The position numbers and the translations under genes were made by a program. A stretch of 64,000 bases of DNA from Prorocentrum cordatum (Eukaryota > Sar > Dinophyceae > Prorocentrales > Prorocentraceae), in NCBI GenBank assembly GCA_963575745.1, contig CAUYUJ010003891.1, positions 1,161,017 through 1,225,016 of the forward strand, read 5' to 3'. Position 1 is the stretch's first letter, and the number at the start of each line of letters is the position of its first letter. The notes beneath the pieces are model-generated. The model was not told where the DNA came from. It saw only the letters and a list, made by a program, of their open reading frames with translations, and did not search any database. Positions 1 to 12,000 of this stretch are shown here, one piece after another.

Positions 1-1130
1 TCGCCGATGGGGGCCTGGGTACCCCACCCCGCCCAGTAACATGCGGTTTCGCCATCGGAGGCCTATCGTCGATCTATTCTATGGCCGATTCGAGGTCATT
101 GCCCCCCCCCCCTCACGCCGCCCCTCTGGTCGGCGGCGGGCAGCGCCGCGGCTTCCAGTGCCTGTTCGGCGGCGGGCAGCGCCGCGGCTCACAGTTCCGG
201 GTCGGCGGCGGGCAGCACCGAGGCATCCCCCACCTCGTCGTCAGGGGCGGCGACAGGGGGGGGCTGGCTCAGGGGGGGCTGCATCGACCCTGCATCGCTT
301 GATGCAGCGCCGATGGGGGCCTGGGCACCCCACCCCGCCCAGGAACATGCGGTTTCGCCATCGGAGGCCTATCGCCGATCTATGGCCGATTCGAGGTCAT
401 TGTTTCCCCCCCCTGGGACGGCCCCCCCCTCGCGCCGCCCCTCAGGTCGGCGGCGGGCAGCGCCGCGGCTTCCAGTGCCTGTTCGGCGGCGGGCAGCGCC
501 GCGGCTCACAGTTCCGGGTCGGCGGCGGGCAGCGCCGAGGCATCTTCCACCTCGTCGTCAGGGGCGGCGACAGGGGGGGGCTGGCTCAGGGGGGGCTGCA
601 TCGACCCTGCATCGCTCGATGCATCGCCGATGGGGGCCTGGGTACCCCACCCCGCCCAGGAACATGCGGTTTCGCCATCGGAGGCCTATCGTCGATCTAT
701 TCTATGGCCGATTCGAGGTCATTGCCCCCCCCCCTGGGATGCACCCCCCCTCGCGCCGCCCCTCAGGTCGGCGGCGGGCAGCGCCGCGGCTTCCAGCGCC
801 TGTTCGGCGGCGGGCAGCGCCGCGGCTCACAGTTCCGGGTCGGCGGCGGGCAGCGCCGAGGCATCCTCTACCTCGTCGTTAGGGGCGGCGACAGGGGGGG
901 GCTGGCTCAGGGGGGGCTGCGTCGACCCTGCATCGCTCGATGCGTCGCCGATGGGGGCCTGGGTACCCCTCCCCGCCCAGGAACATGCGGTTTCGCCATC
1001 GGAGGCCTATCGCCGATCTATGGCCGATTCGAGGTCATTGCTTCCCCCCCTGGGATGGTTCCCCCCTCACGCCGCCCCTCAGGTCGGCGGCGGGCAGCGC
1101 CGCGGCTTCCTGTGCCTGCGTGCCTATACG
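1..1130. repeat. Tandem array, unit about 317 bp, 3.5 copies
   Basis: Four successive copies begin near positions 1, 308, 625 and 944, each opening with the same GATGGGGGCCTGGG block, followed by a CGGTTTCGCCATCGGAGG block and an Ala/Ser-coding GC-rich block. Copies differ by point changes and by the length of C runs, which shifts the reading frame between copies. One frame of each copy reads an Ala/Ser/Gly-rich peptide and an 'AQEHAVSPSEAYRRS' peptide, so the array may be an expanded stretch of the gene ending at 1500. A diverged single copy of the CGGTTTCGCC block lies at about 44804-44885. Confidence 0.85.
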
Positions 1131-1500
1131 TGGTCGGAAGCGGGTCTCCTGCGCCTGCTCGGTGGCTGGCAGCGCCGCGGCTTCCTCGGCTTCGTCGGCC
1201 GCGGGCGCTGCAGACACCCCCGTGAAGAAGCGGCGGATCAGCTGGATTGATGAGCCATGGGGCCCAGGTGTTGAACTCCCGTTCCACCCGCCGCTGGAGA
1301 AGCAGCGGCTCGCGGTGCGCTTCGCGCTGGAGACGCAGGCAGAGTTGTGGGACCTGAGCCGCGGGAGGGACTTTGCCTTTTGCGACCGTTGCTTGGAGGG
1401 CCGCTCTTTCGTTGGCGGCGCCTTCGTCGATGAAGAGGCAACATGCCGCTTCGCCCGCTGCACGTGGCACTGTCGGCGCTGCTTAGGGGGCGCGGCCTAA
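940..1500 (+). CDS. 3' end of an Ala/Ser-rich protein with Cys-rich tail (5' part outside or in the repeat array)
   Basis: The frame is open from the last 317-bp repeat copy to a TAA at 1498-1500. After the low-complexity Ala/Ser stretch comes a non-repetitive region (about 1200-1497) with high GC at third positions and normal composition: a KKRRISW basic patch, then a charged helical stretch, then a Cys-rich end (FCDRC, CRFARCTWHCRRC) that could bind zinc. No family is recognised. The true start is not visible: the upstream repeat changes frame from copy to copy because of C-run length differences, so the N-terminal half is either outside the window, spliced, or broken. The stop is followed by a T/C-rich, probably untranslated stretch. 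Confidence 0.5.
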   Translation: MRRRWGPGYPSPPRNMRFRHRRPIADLWPIRGHCFPPWDGSPLTPPLRSAAGSAAASCACVPIRGRKRVSCACSVAGSAAASSASSAAGAADTPVKKRRISWIDEPWGPGVELPFHPPLEKQRLAVRFALETQAELWDLSRGRDFAFCDRCLEGRSFVGGAFVDEEATCRFARCTWHCRRCLGGAA

Positions 1501-2587
1501 ATAGGATTCCTCTCTCCTCATTCTCCACCTCCACCTTTTACTCATCCTTGTCCTCGCTCCTCCACCTGCTTCACCTTTCCTCAACTTGTTTCTGAAATCC
1601 CTTGGGGTTGACTAAGCCCAGGGCACAATCGGCAATCAAGCTTGATGAGGGGGGGGTCACGAGCAAGGGAGGGGAAGACTGAGGAGAAGGGTGAGGAGGA
1701 CGAGGATGAGACACGATGCCACGATGCCCCCTGACACAACGTCGGCGGGCAAGCGCAATGCCATGCCAGTGAGCACTGAGCATCGCCGTCGCCATCGCGT
1801 TGCGCCCGACCGCGCAACAAGTGCCTGGGCGTCAGCGGCCCCGAATCCTCGAGCGTCTCCGCCTGCTAGACTTTGGAATCTGGATTTAATTCACAAAATT
1901 CAGTTTTTGTTTCTCTGATATGTATATTCGGCGGGACGATACCATTTGGCGGGGAAGGTGGCGCGGGTTGGCCGTCACTTCAGTGACTGGTGTAGCATTC
2001 CGACGTGACCCGCCCAGTCGCCTAGTCGCACCCCCTTCCATCCAATGGTCTCTCCCGCCGACTGTTCGGCCCGACGGCATGTATCGCACAACATTTTTGG
2101 GCGTACTAATACTATGTATGCGAGATACAAGTAGGTTCGCCACGTCGTTAGGGGTCGATTGCAGATTGCATCAAACATCACAAAGAGTTCGCTATCATCA
2201 CTTATCCATCGGCATCGTCGTCGCATCGCCGTTATCGCCGCATCGCTGTCATTGAGTCCTTGATATCGCCGCAGATCCGTCGCCGCTTCGCCGTCGTCAT
2301 CACCGCATCGTCGCATCGACGCTCGGTTGGGCCGTGCCCCAGATTCGCCGCCCCCCCCCCCCCCCCCCCCCCCTCCGCCCCCTCGTCCTCCTCCTCGTTC
2401 ACCTCCGTCCTCGCCCCGCCCTCGCCTTCCCCGCCCGGCTCCCTTCCTAGCACCCCCCCCCTCTGTTTTGGGGGCCTCCAGGGCTTCCTCTGCGATGGCC
2501 CTGGCGCGGCCAGGGCGATGAGAGGCTTCGAGAGTTGGCGAACCCGATTGGCTCCCTCCTGCCACGGACGAGCACTACAGTGATCAC
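1501..2587. other. Spacer without a recognisable gene
   Basis: Moderate-GC DNA between two + strand genes. It holds T/C-rich sequence after the stop at 1500, a G-run near 1650, and a run of about 24 C at 2350-2373. Short open frames on both strands here show no family features and look like chance frames. Relics of the 5' end of the next gene may lie near 2470-2587. Confidence 0.5.
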
Positions 2588-5500
2588 ATGGCGTCGACCA
2601 TCTGCCCCCCCCATCCCCCCTCATGCACCGCCTGCAGCCGCTGTCGAGGGACCCAGCCCGCCCGCCGCCCTTCCCCCGCGGGCGCTATGATGGAACTCGA
2701 TGGTCTCGATGAGATCGGCGCATCCATCTCGGAGGGGCTTCGCAGCATAGGCGCGCCCTCTGGACTCGAGGCCTCAGAGGCCGCCGCAGCCGACGGAGCA
2801 CTTGGCGAACTCGCTGACGCAGGCGATGCCATTGCCGCCGGGCTTCGTGGCATAGGGCCCGAGGTGGCAGAGCTGCTAGAGGCGGATGCCCCCGTGGACG
2901 TCCGCCAGCTGGTCAGTCGCCGCAGGCCGCACAGGTTCACTGGCCGCCAGCGAGGACACAACTTGGAGGCCGCTCGTCGAATCGCGAAGGTCCAGTTCCA
3001 GAATAGATGCCTGGAAGGCCAGCGCGATCGCTTAGAGGCCTTGCGGACTACGTGGAATGCTATGAGATTGCGGCGCGGCGATTTCGTCAGTCGGATGATC
3101 AACAAGGGTTGTTCCAGACGGGTCGTCAAGGATGGACTGAAGCGACTTCATAGGAGTGCGTATCATGCCAACCATTGGACAGTAACTGGCCTGCTTCGGT
3201 ATTCGTTCCGGTGCGCCGGTCACGCCCATCAAGAGAAATGCGGTTTGGATGGTGCTACGGGGCTGCTGTACCCTGCTGGCGTGGCTGGCGCCATGCTGCA
3301 CATGCAGCGTGAGAGGACCGTCCACCGTCGTTGTCGTCTCCGTCTTGCTCACCCATCGCAATTTCCATATCCTCGCCTCCCCCTCGCTCCTCCCCCATCG
3401 CCACCGTTGCCCCCCTGCCTTCTCCTCCCTCATTCCTTTTCGCCCCATCCTTTTCCTGGCCCCCTCCTCACCATCCCGACTTTCTCTGCCTCCTCCCCCC
3501 CCCTCCCCCCTCGCCCCGTCCGCCTCTGCTCGGTCGTCTGTCCAGCCCAGGATTAAAAGTTACATGCAGGTATTCGGCAAACACCACAGCGTGGTAATAT
3601 GTAAACACTACGACGCCACTCCACTGAGACTTCGGTTTGCGCATCCCAAGCTTCGAGAGCAGTTGATGCCTCTGGCTAGGTACGCCGTGCAGAACCCAGA
3701 TACCAAGAAATGGGATTTGGTCGGTTACGACACGTTCAAAAAATTGTGCCGAGTCACAAAATAAAGTATGGCATATTGGAGGCGTTTGCACAGTCAGTGG
3801 ATATTTTCTCTGTCGATGGCGACGGATTCGTTGGAAGTAAGCACATTTTTCTTCCACCTAGCGTCTTGGGCCGGGCAGGCGCATCGTGTATACATGAGGC
3901 TACAGAGCGCGTCCCTTCTATGAACGCGGCTGATTTGACGGAGTTGGCGTCGCGCTCGGCTTATGCATTTGTGAATGACAACCCAGACAACGCGAAGTCC
4001 AATTTCAGGAAGAAGCGCTTCGCTTGTCGCGAGTTGGCATCGTCGCCCAACATCCTCATTAACACCACAGGCTGGCCTTCTTGTTCTGTGTTGGGGGTGA
4101 TGGGGATGTCCTAGCGTTCCTGTAACCCTCTCCTGTCTGCCCCCCCCCCCCCGCCCTGGCCCCCCCTCCTTCGCGAGGCTGCATGGCGCATTCGTTGCAC
4201 AGGGTCATCACCACCTGCGTCCCCGAGTCTGACATCGTTGGAGATCTCCACGCGATCGTCGTCACCCTCTCGCATGTGTCGCGACAGGCGGCCTTCCAGG
4301 ATGCGCTGCAGCAGGTCGTCGCGAAGGCAGTCATCAGTCCGCTTCCGCCCCCGGCAGAGGCGTGCAAGAGGAACCGCGCCCTAGCCGAGCGCGCGATGTT
4401 CCGCACGGTTGCCTTCAAAGAGGTCAGGCGGGGGGCCGCAGAGCAGGGGAACGGAGCACGAGGAATCAGAAGACGAACTGGGGGAGGAGCATCCGCCCCA
4501 TCCCTCTTCCTCGCCCTCCTTCTCCTTCTCCTCCTCCTCCTCCTGCTCCTCCTCCCCCCCCCCTCCTCCTCCACTTCTTTTTCCCGCCCTTCCTCATTCC
4601 CACTTCCTCCTCCCTCTCCTCCCGCCCCTCCTCCTTCTCCTCCGCCTTCCTCCTCCTCCTCCCGCGCCCCCCCCCCCATCCCTCCCCCTTGCTCCGAGGT
4701 GAGTGACAATCGACGCAGTGCTGTTGACAAGTTGCTGCTCTTCCTCAACGGCGATTGGCGCCTGGACACGATCGTGCACCACTGTGGCCCTACCAGGTGC
4801 AGCTGCAGCTCTGAGGATGACGCTCGCGCCCAGATCTTCGGCGCGTTGCCTGAGGCTGGGGCAGTGCTCGGGAGCGACGTCGGCCCGCCCTCGGTAAACC
4901 GCCGGGGAACTGCAACGACCGCGGCTGGGCAGATCGCCCTGTTCATCATGTGCCACAGGGTGCCCCCGCAGTGCGCAGAGATCGCGCTGAGAGACCTCTC
5001 GAGAGAGTGGGCTGCTGCCAACGACGACAACCAGGAACGACTGGCCTGCTTCACATTACCCCATCGAGGGGGGAGGGGGGGGGGTGATGGGGAGGCCGAT
5101 CACGAGGAGGAGTGAGGATAATGAGGAGGATAATGAGGAGGATAAACAGGAGGAGGATAATGAGGAGAAGGGGCAAGATGAGGATGATAATGGGGAGGGG
5201 GACGATCACGAGGAGGAAGAAGACGAGGCGGAGGACGTGGCGGCGGAGAGAGACCCCCCTTAACCCCTTCCCCATCCGAAGCGTGGCTTGCGATCGAGAT
5301 AATGTGAGCAGACCAACCAAGGAACGTGCAATCTCTCGGTCCAAAGCTTGGGGGACCAAGAAAATATGCATGAACCCAGATCGTCTGCGGTTTTTGTCGG
5401 TCGCCGCATACGTGTCGATTCCGATCGACACATTGTTGCCGGCGCTTCAGCACCTCGACCACGAGGGCAATTGCCTCATGGACCGTGTCTCAGTCGTTGG

Positions 5501-8184
5501 GAGCCCTGTGCATTTGTGCCAGCGGCGACTGGGCGACATGGTGTGCAACCCCTTCGGCGCAGAGTCCGATGTCGCGGCGCTCTTGGCGCATTTCGCTTCC
5601 GACCAGCTGACGCAGCGCCGCGTGTTCAGCATGGCGCTTTGCGCTGGGGGTCAGGCGTGGTGGCGCTTGTATTGCATCGAGCAGTTCCCGCTGGCGCTGG
5701 CCGCGTTTGGCCATCCCGCGGCAACCAGAGAACAGCGTCGCAGCGTGTGCTCTGCACTTTTCTCATGCTCGCCGTGCTGCCTGGGCGCGGACTTCTCGAT
5801 GAAGTTGCGCGCGCTCTTCGACGACTCCAACGTCATGGCCGACGACGTCGAGTTTAGGCGCGCAGTGAGATTGTGGGGGGCGAGTACCAGACTGACGAAC
5901 ATGCACCTGGAGCGGGACCTCGCTGCCGACGAGCTCCGCGTCGGCATGCGCGGCAAGACTGGCGCAGGCTGCCCCGCCGTCGAGCGGTTCATATCTGTGA
6001 GTTTCTTGGGAGAGGTGCTTGATGCGCATCGTCGTGCAGGTGGGCTTGACCCGCGATACATGACTCGGGAACAGATCGTGACAGGCGGGCTACGACTTGA
6101 TGCTGTTCCAACCCGTGGCGAGTCCAGACCCCCAGGGGGCTTCACTCGGCATTTGTCGGCGACCCGGGCGGCATGGAAGGCCAGGCTTGGCGTCGAGAGT
6201 TTGACGAAGGAGCAAACCAATTCGATGATGTTGGAAGCCCGCATGACATGGTTTGAATTTGATGCCGAAACACGAGAAGAGATGGGTCAAGATGCCCGTG
6301 TCGCGTGGGAACGGAAGCAAGCTGACCGCGCCGCATTGTCTGAGACCCAACGCGTTCACCATGATCACATGGCGCGCCAGATTAGCGAGGTATTTTGGGG
6401 TCTCAGCTCCAAGACGAGCCCTGTGTCGCACGAGGAGTTCGAGCGGTTCATGGGAGCCGAGTGTGGCCCTGACGAGAAGACGCCAGGGGCGGTTTCATTT
6501 TGTTCGCCTTGGCGAGATGACGTGATCAAGAATGCGATCGCCAGTTCAGACTGCATCCGCCCATCGCTGAAACTTCCCGTCTACACGCCGTGCTGGAGAG
6601 TTCACCCTGGAGTTTGCAGGAGCAGAGAGAACTGGCGTTGGGAGGAGCTTGCCGACTTAACCCGTCGTCTACACAAACAATGGCCGCACGGCAGCCAAGG
6701 TACATTCCACACGATACGATGTGCGCGGCAAGTTGGACCACCTCGTCATATTTCGGTTGCTGTTGCTCACGTTCGGCTAGCGGATCCACATCTTGTCATT
6801 CTTGTTAAGTGTAAGTTTCGACCTGGCGATAAGCAGTTCATCGACATCGTGCGCAGGGACGACGGGAGGTTGTGGTGCTTGTCGGCTGGCATGGTTGTTA
6901 GGGGCTTCCTGCAGGGTTGCCAAGATGTTCAGGATGGTCGCAGAGTAACTAGTCTCACTATAGAGAACTATTTCGAGAACGGTCGGCCATATCTCTCTGC
7001 GCGGGGATAGGAGAAGGACCTTCTTCTTGACCATGACGACGCTGCTGGCTCACATGATCACCTCACGCCGGGCATGCGCGCATGGAAGGCCATCATGGAC
7101 GAGGGGCTGCTGTCTTTGAAGACCAGCCGGGCCAGCTTGCCCAAGGCGACTTTCCCTGCAGACGGTTATTGTTCGGGGAGCGGGAGCGACAGTTCGAACC
7201 CCGATAGCAGCGCCAAGTACTTCTGGACGTGCGCATCTGCTCTGCCCAGCAAGGTCCCGCAGTCAGCCAAACCCTCCAACATCCTACGGACCAGCCCCCT
7301 CAAGTCCTTCATTCCTGCCCACTCTGCTCCTTGCGTGCTACATGTATGTGGTATTTGGTATTTGTGTATTTGTGTAGTTGCTATCTGCGATTTGTCCCTC
7401 CGTGTTTCTGATGCGCCCCCCCCGTTTGCCGTCGGGGCTCGACGGAAGCCTTGTTGTGATTCTCAGTTGGCTGAGGCACCCCCTCTGCCCCCCCTGTGGG
7501 GCCCCCGTGGCGCCCACGCCCATCCTTCCACCTTTGCAGTTGCTTCTGCTAGCGCCGCGAGGTCGACAGCAGCTCCGCTGCAGCCTTGGACATCGGGCTG
7601 GCGGACGCGCCCGAGCCGCAGCCGCCCCCTGCTGCCGCCCCCAAGCCACCAAGAGAGAAGGTCGGAGCCTCTTGGGGTCCGTTTTGGATTGCTCCAATCA
7701 CAGATAAGAAGACAGGCCGAGGCATCGTCGGTTGGGGGGGGACTTGCTGGTGTCACAAGAACCCCGATGACCCACGACAACAACCGTGCCAAAAGCAGAT
7801 TCACATGGGCGTGACCAAGAACGCGATCTCCGAGGCCGAGACCCGCAGGCTCATATCGGCGGTTCAACGATGGGGCCGATGTTCGAAGTCGAGGGTGGAG
7901 GGGGCATCGGGGGGGGGATAAGTATACATGCCCGCTGCCAAAGCGGGCCCAATGCCCCAATGCCCAATTCCCAATTCCCACGTGCCTGCCCCCCCCTCGA
8001 CCTTCCTTCAGACCCCTTTCTTGGATCGCCGCTCTTCAAATGCTGGCTCATTCTTGGCTTGGACATACCCAAAGACGATCCTAATGCTCGCCACACCCGC
8101 GTTCACGAGATCGGTCGCGCTGTTCGCCAGCGTGCCCCTGTGGAGTGGACAGAGGCGGTCCTCGAGGACATGTTGCCGAAGTGA
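2588..8184 (+). CDS. Multi-exon gene, unknown dinoflagellate-type protein
   Basis: Exons placed by frame: 2588 (or ATG 2687)-3153, 3551-4070, 4178-4422, 4699-5034, 5322-6932 (or to 7007), 7011-7253, 7562 to about 7880, and a last exon of uncertain start ending at TGA 8182-8184. Phases join correctly (2, 1, 0, 0, 0, 0), and most junctions repeat AG|GN at both intron ends, with GA, GC or GT donors. The product is about 1100 residues or more. It has an acidic/Ala N-terminus, a Trp/Cys-rich middle, and a stretch near 6245-6330 loosely like an HMG box (TWFEFDAETREEMGQDA). A late exon carries WGPFWIAPITDKK and a GWGGTCWCHKN motif. I recognise no enzyme. Such Trp/Cys-containing proteins look like multicopy dinoflagellate families, possibly mobile in origin. 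Exon 2 lacks one base in an A run near 3738, and TAG at 7008-7010 is either an intron end or a nonsense codon. Confidence 0.6.
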
Positions 8185-8333
8185 GGCATGCGGTCGGCAT
8201 GGTTGCCACAGGTTGTTGATGCCGATGTACCCTGGACGCGTCAGGTCAGGACTGGACTGGCGAAAGGGTATCCAATCATCTTTTGTCTAGTCGTCTATTT
8301 GCCTATTTGAAACATGCTTAAGCACTGCATCCA

Positions 8334-8436
8334 ATCAGCTATTTGGTGCCCCAGACGGGGCGCACTTATCTGTTTGATGTTCCAAGCGGGACGCAGTCTT
8401 TTATTTGGCGTTCCAAACGGGACGCTCGTTTTTTAC
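8334..8436. repeat. Degenerate 32-bp tandem repeat, 3 copies
   Basis: Three successive copies of a unit resembling TATTTGGCGTTCCAAACGGG followed by ACGC. They read as GTGCCCCAGACGGGGCGC, ATGTTCCAAGCGGGACGC and GCGTTCCAAACGGGACGC, spaced 31-33 bp. Each unit contains an imperfect inverted core (GCGTTCC...GGGACGC), so each copy could fold into a small hairpin. Confidence 0.75.
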
Positions 8437-8845
8437 TGTGAGAATTGGAAGCGCCAGTCCCCAATCGCGACTCAGAGATTCAGGGCGACGGGGCGTCAGG
8501 GATCCAAGCCCCCCCCCCCCCAGGGATTCAATGGGCCCGAAGGGCCTCTCTGGACAGGGGCGCAGCACGCGCCTCCTTGGCCCTGGAACGCTAGGCGGGG
8601 GGATCCTTGGATCTGCGTTTCGGCGTTGACTCTAGGGCACACCCCCTGTCTCAACCATCGGCCCATATCCACGCCGCAAGTGCTCGCTCGAGGTGAGGTG
8701 ACATCCGAACCCACGCCGTGTCAGAAACATATTGGATGCGTTGCTGCCAGCGCCTCTGACCCTGAAGGATTGTGCCCTTGCGTTTGGCAGGCTGGGCGAT
8801 GCGAAGCTGGGGTGCCGTCGCGAACGACGCCGTGTCGGAGGGGGG

Positions 8846-8906
8846 GGGGGTAGGAGGAGGAGGGGGAGGAGGAGGAGGAGGAGGAGGAGGAGGAGGAGGA
8901 GGAGGA
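8846..8906. repeat. GGA/GAG microsatellite
   Basis: Nearly pure (GGA)n of about 60 bp following a G run. The opposite strand is CCT-rich like the intronic tracts of neighbouring genes. Confidence 0.9.
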
Positions 8907-9079
8907 TGTCAAAGCATGTTATGCTTCAAGGGTCTGGTTCGCCAAGTTTGGCGATCTCGCGGGCCCCCCCTGACCCCCCAGACAACCCGGATAATTACAT
9001 GTGATTCTCGGTCCAAGACTGTTGGCCCCAGTCCTTTTTTTGCCGCGGGCTTCCGTCACCAGTCTCGCGCCCATCGCCG

Positions 9080-12000
9080 ATGGGGAAGCGAGCCGCCGCG
9101 GACGGGGCAGAGTCGGCACCTCCTGGTCGCGGTCGCGGCCGCGGTGGACGACGCCGAGAGCATGTCGCCGCCGAGGGGGCTTCGTTACCTCCGCCAAAGG
9201 CAGCCCGAGGGCGCGGCGCCCGGCCGCCGGCAGCGCCCCCCGCCCCCACGGCAACGCCAGGCCAGACGCAGTTGAGGTTTTCGCAGCTTGCAGAGCCTCA
9301 CTCGCCCGTTGCCCTGGGGGGCCTGGAGTCCAACGCCTTGGACGCCGGCGTGTCTGACGACGATGCAGCCGCGGCCTCGGCAGGTGTTGCTGAACCTCAG
9401 GGCGCAGACCAGGGAGGCGACGCTGCCAGCGAGACCGCCACGATCCCGGCGTCGCCCCAGGCCCTCGCGGCATCCTGTGACCATCCAACCGCAGCAACGA
9501 TGTCTGGACCGATTGCAGAGTCCTTGCTGCCAGACGGTGGCTCAGGCACTGACGCCCAGTGTGCAGCTGCACCAGAGCGATCGCCCGGATCGCCTGTGCG
9601 CAAGCCAGGGCGCAGCCCATCGGGACGCGAGCCGCCTGCCAACGCGCCCGTAGACGCTGGCTCAGCAGCCGACGCCCAGTCCGCCACAGCGCCCCAGTCT
9701 CCCTGCAGAATGAGCACGCCTGATCGCCAAGTGGAGCACATACTTGTAGACGGTCTTCCTTCGGCGGCGCCTCACCCGCCCGAGCAGACCCAGCACGAGT
9801 GTGATGATGCGTGGGTTGAAGACAGCCTTGGGAAGTTACTCGACGCAGATCTGAACGCTCGGGGTGGCGCTACGCCTGGCGACCCTGCCACTACCGATGC
9901 CAGCGGCACTGCTACGTGCGACGCGGGCGCGGGCACGTCGTCTGAGGCAGCCCACCCACTGCCGGCGGCTGGGGGCAGCCTTGTGGATGCAGGTGCGTGT
10001 CCGAGTTTGGCGGGAGGGGCGCCTCTGGCCGAGACGCAGTCGGACCTCCCGACAGTTGCACCGCTGGCGCCTCCAGTAGAACAGCTTGGCGCTGGAGGCG
10101 AAGCCAGTCTGCAGACGCAGCCGCTAGACTATCTTGGTGCTCGAGGCGAAGTTGCGCCGCTGACGCCGCCAGTAGCAGCACAGCAGCTTGGTGCACTCGA
10201 TCAGACCGCGCCTGCGGCTGGTAGCCCTCCCCCTGCAGGGGCTGCGGCGCCAGCGGCGCCCCCAGCAGGCGAGGTTCCCGCTTCGCCGCTGGTGGATGGC
10301 CAAGCTGCAGCTGGCGGCGCGGCGCCCCCAGCAGGCGAGGTCCCAGCCCCCGCCGACGGCCAAGCTGCAGCCGCGCTTGAAGCCGATCGGACTCTGCCAG
10401 ACCAGCCGGCGCCCGCTTCACCGCTAGTTGATGGCGACGCTGAGTTGGACTGCTTGATCGCCCTTGACCTGCCATCGCTGAGCGCGCAGCTGACAGGGTG
10501 CGATGAGCTCCAATCCGACGTGGATGGGGATCTCATGGAGCTTGAGGGCATCGACGCGGAGCAGTTCAGGGGCGTGTACGCGCTGGCCAGCTCGATCCAG
10601 GCCTCCCCTCCCGCCTGCTCCTCCGCCCAGTCCTCCACCCCTCGCCGTCCCCGCCCGCCTCCACCTCCGCCGAGTCCTCCGCCCCTCCCCCCTCTCCGAG
10701 CACCCCACCCCCGCCCCCTTCTCTCAGCGGGCGGCCAGCCCAGCGGGCGTTTCTCCCAGCGCGCGCGCCCTACCCAGTGGGCGGCCCCCCCGGGGGGCGG
10801 ACAACCGCCCGCTGACCCCCTGCCCCCCCCCAGCGCGCGGAGAACCGCCCGCTGCCCCCCCCCCCTGCGGGCGGAGAACCGCTCGCTGGCCTCCCAGGGG
10901 GCAGATGACCGCCCGCTGACACCCCAGCGGGCGGAGACCCGCCCGCTGGCCCCCAGCGGGCGGAGAACCGCCCGCTAATTGTTGTAGGGGGTGGGGGCCA
11001 ATCGTTGTAGGGGGGTCGGGGGTAATAGTTGTAGGGGGTCAGCGGGCGGAGAACCGCCCGCTGGCCGCCCGCTGGACCGCCCGCGACCCCCCCTACAACA
11101 ATTGTAGGGGGCGCGATCCTCGCGAGGTGTAATTGCGGATGGGGGGGGGGGGGGGGGGCTACAAACTATTGACACCTATCAGCGGGCGGTCCGGGGCGGT
11201 TCTCCGCCCGCCGACCCCACTACAACTATTACCCCCGACCCCCCCTACAACTATTAGCCCCCGCCCCCTACAACTATTAGCGGGCGGTTCTCCGCCCGCT
11301 GGGGTCAGCAGGCGGCTCTCCGACGGCTGGGCGGGGTGATCGGGCGGCGAACCGCCCATCACCATCACCATCACACTCACCAATACGACTCACCACCACC
11401 ATCACCATCACACGCACACTCACCAATACCACCCCACTGCACCACCCTCCCTCCCCCAACCCCAATCCGCCCCATCCCCCCTGCAGACGTTCCTGCCCCC
11501 GCCTCCCCCGTCTCCCCTCCCACCTGCTCCCCTTCTCCCCTGCCCACCCACCCCCGTCTCCACCCTTCCCCCCTCCCTCTTCTCCCCCCCCTTCTCGCCT
11601 CCCCCCTTCTCCCTTCCCCTGCGCCCTCCCTCCCTTCACCCCTCCCCCCTTCTCCCCTCCCCCCCTTCCCCCCTGCCCACCCCCCCCACCCGTCTCCTCC
11701 CATCCGCCTTCAGTCCGCCCCCCTCCCCCCTCCCCTCCCACCTTCCCCCCTCCCCCCTTCTTCCCTCCCCGCCCCCTTCTCCCCGTTTCCCCTCCCCTCC
11801 CCACCCCCTCCCCCCTTCTCCCCTCCCCACCTTCTCCCCTCCCCCCCGTCCTTCTCCCCCCACCCCTTCTCCCCTTTTCCACTGCCCAGCCCCCGCGTCG
11901 CCTCCCCGCCCCCCAGTCTGCCCACCCCCCCACCCCTTCCCTCCCACTTTTTCTGGTTCCCGCCCAGGCTCCAGACGATGGCGACGTGGCCCCGCCGTCG

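Larger units (their letters stand above)
8185..9079. other. Intergenic spacer with short repeats
   Basis: Between the stop at 8184 and the ATG at 9080. It holds the 32-bp tandem at 8334-8436, a C run near 8510, and the GGA tract at 8846-8906. Open frames here are low-complexity and unsupported. The sequence just before 9080 (9000-9079) is ordinary mixed DNA and is where a trans-splice acceptor for the next gene would be expected; no clear signal can be singled out. Confidence 0.5.

Noticed and set aside
7190-7205. TTCGAACCCC resembling a tRNA T-loop
   Set aside because: It lies inside a coding exon and no acceptor or D-arm partner is present.
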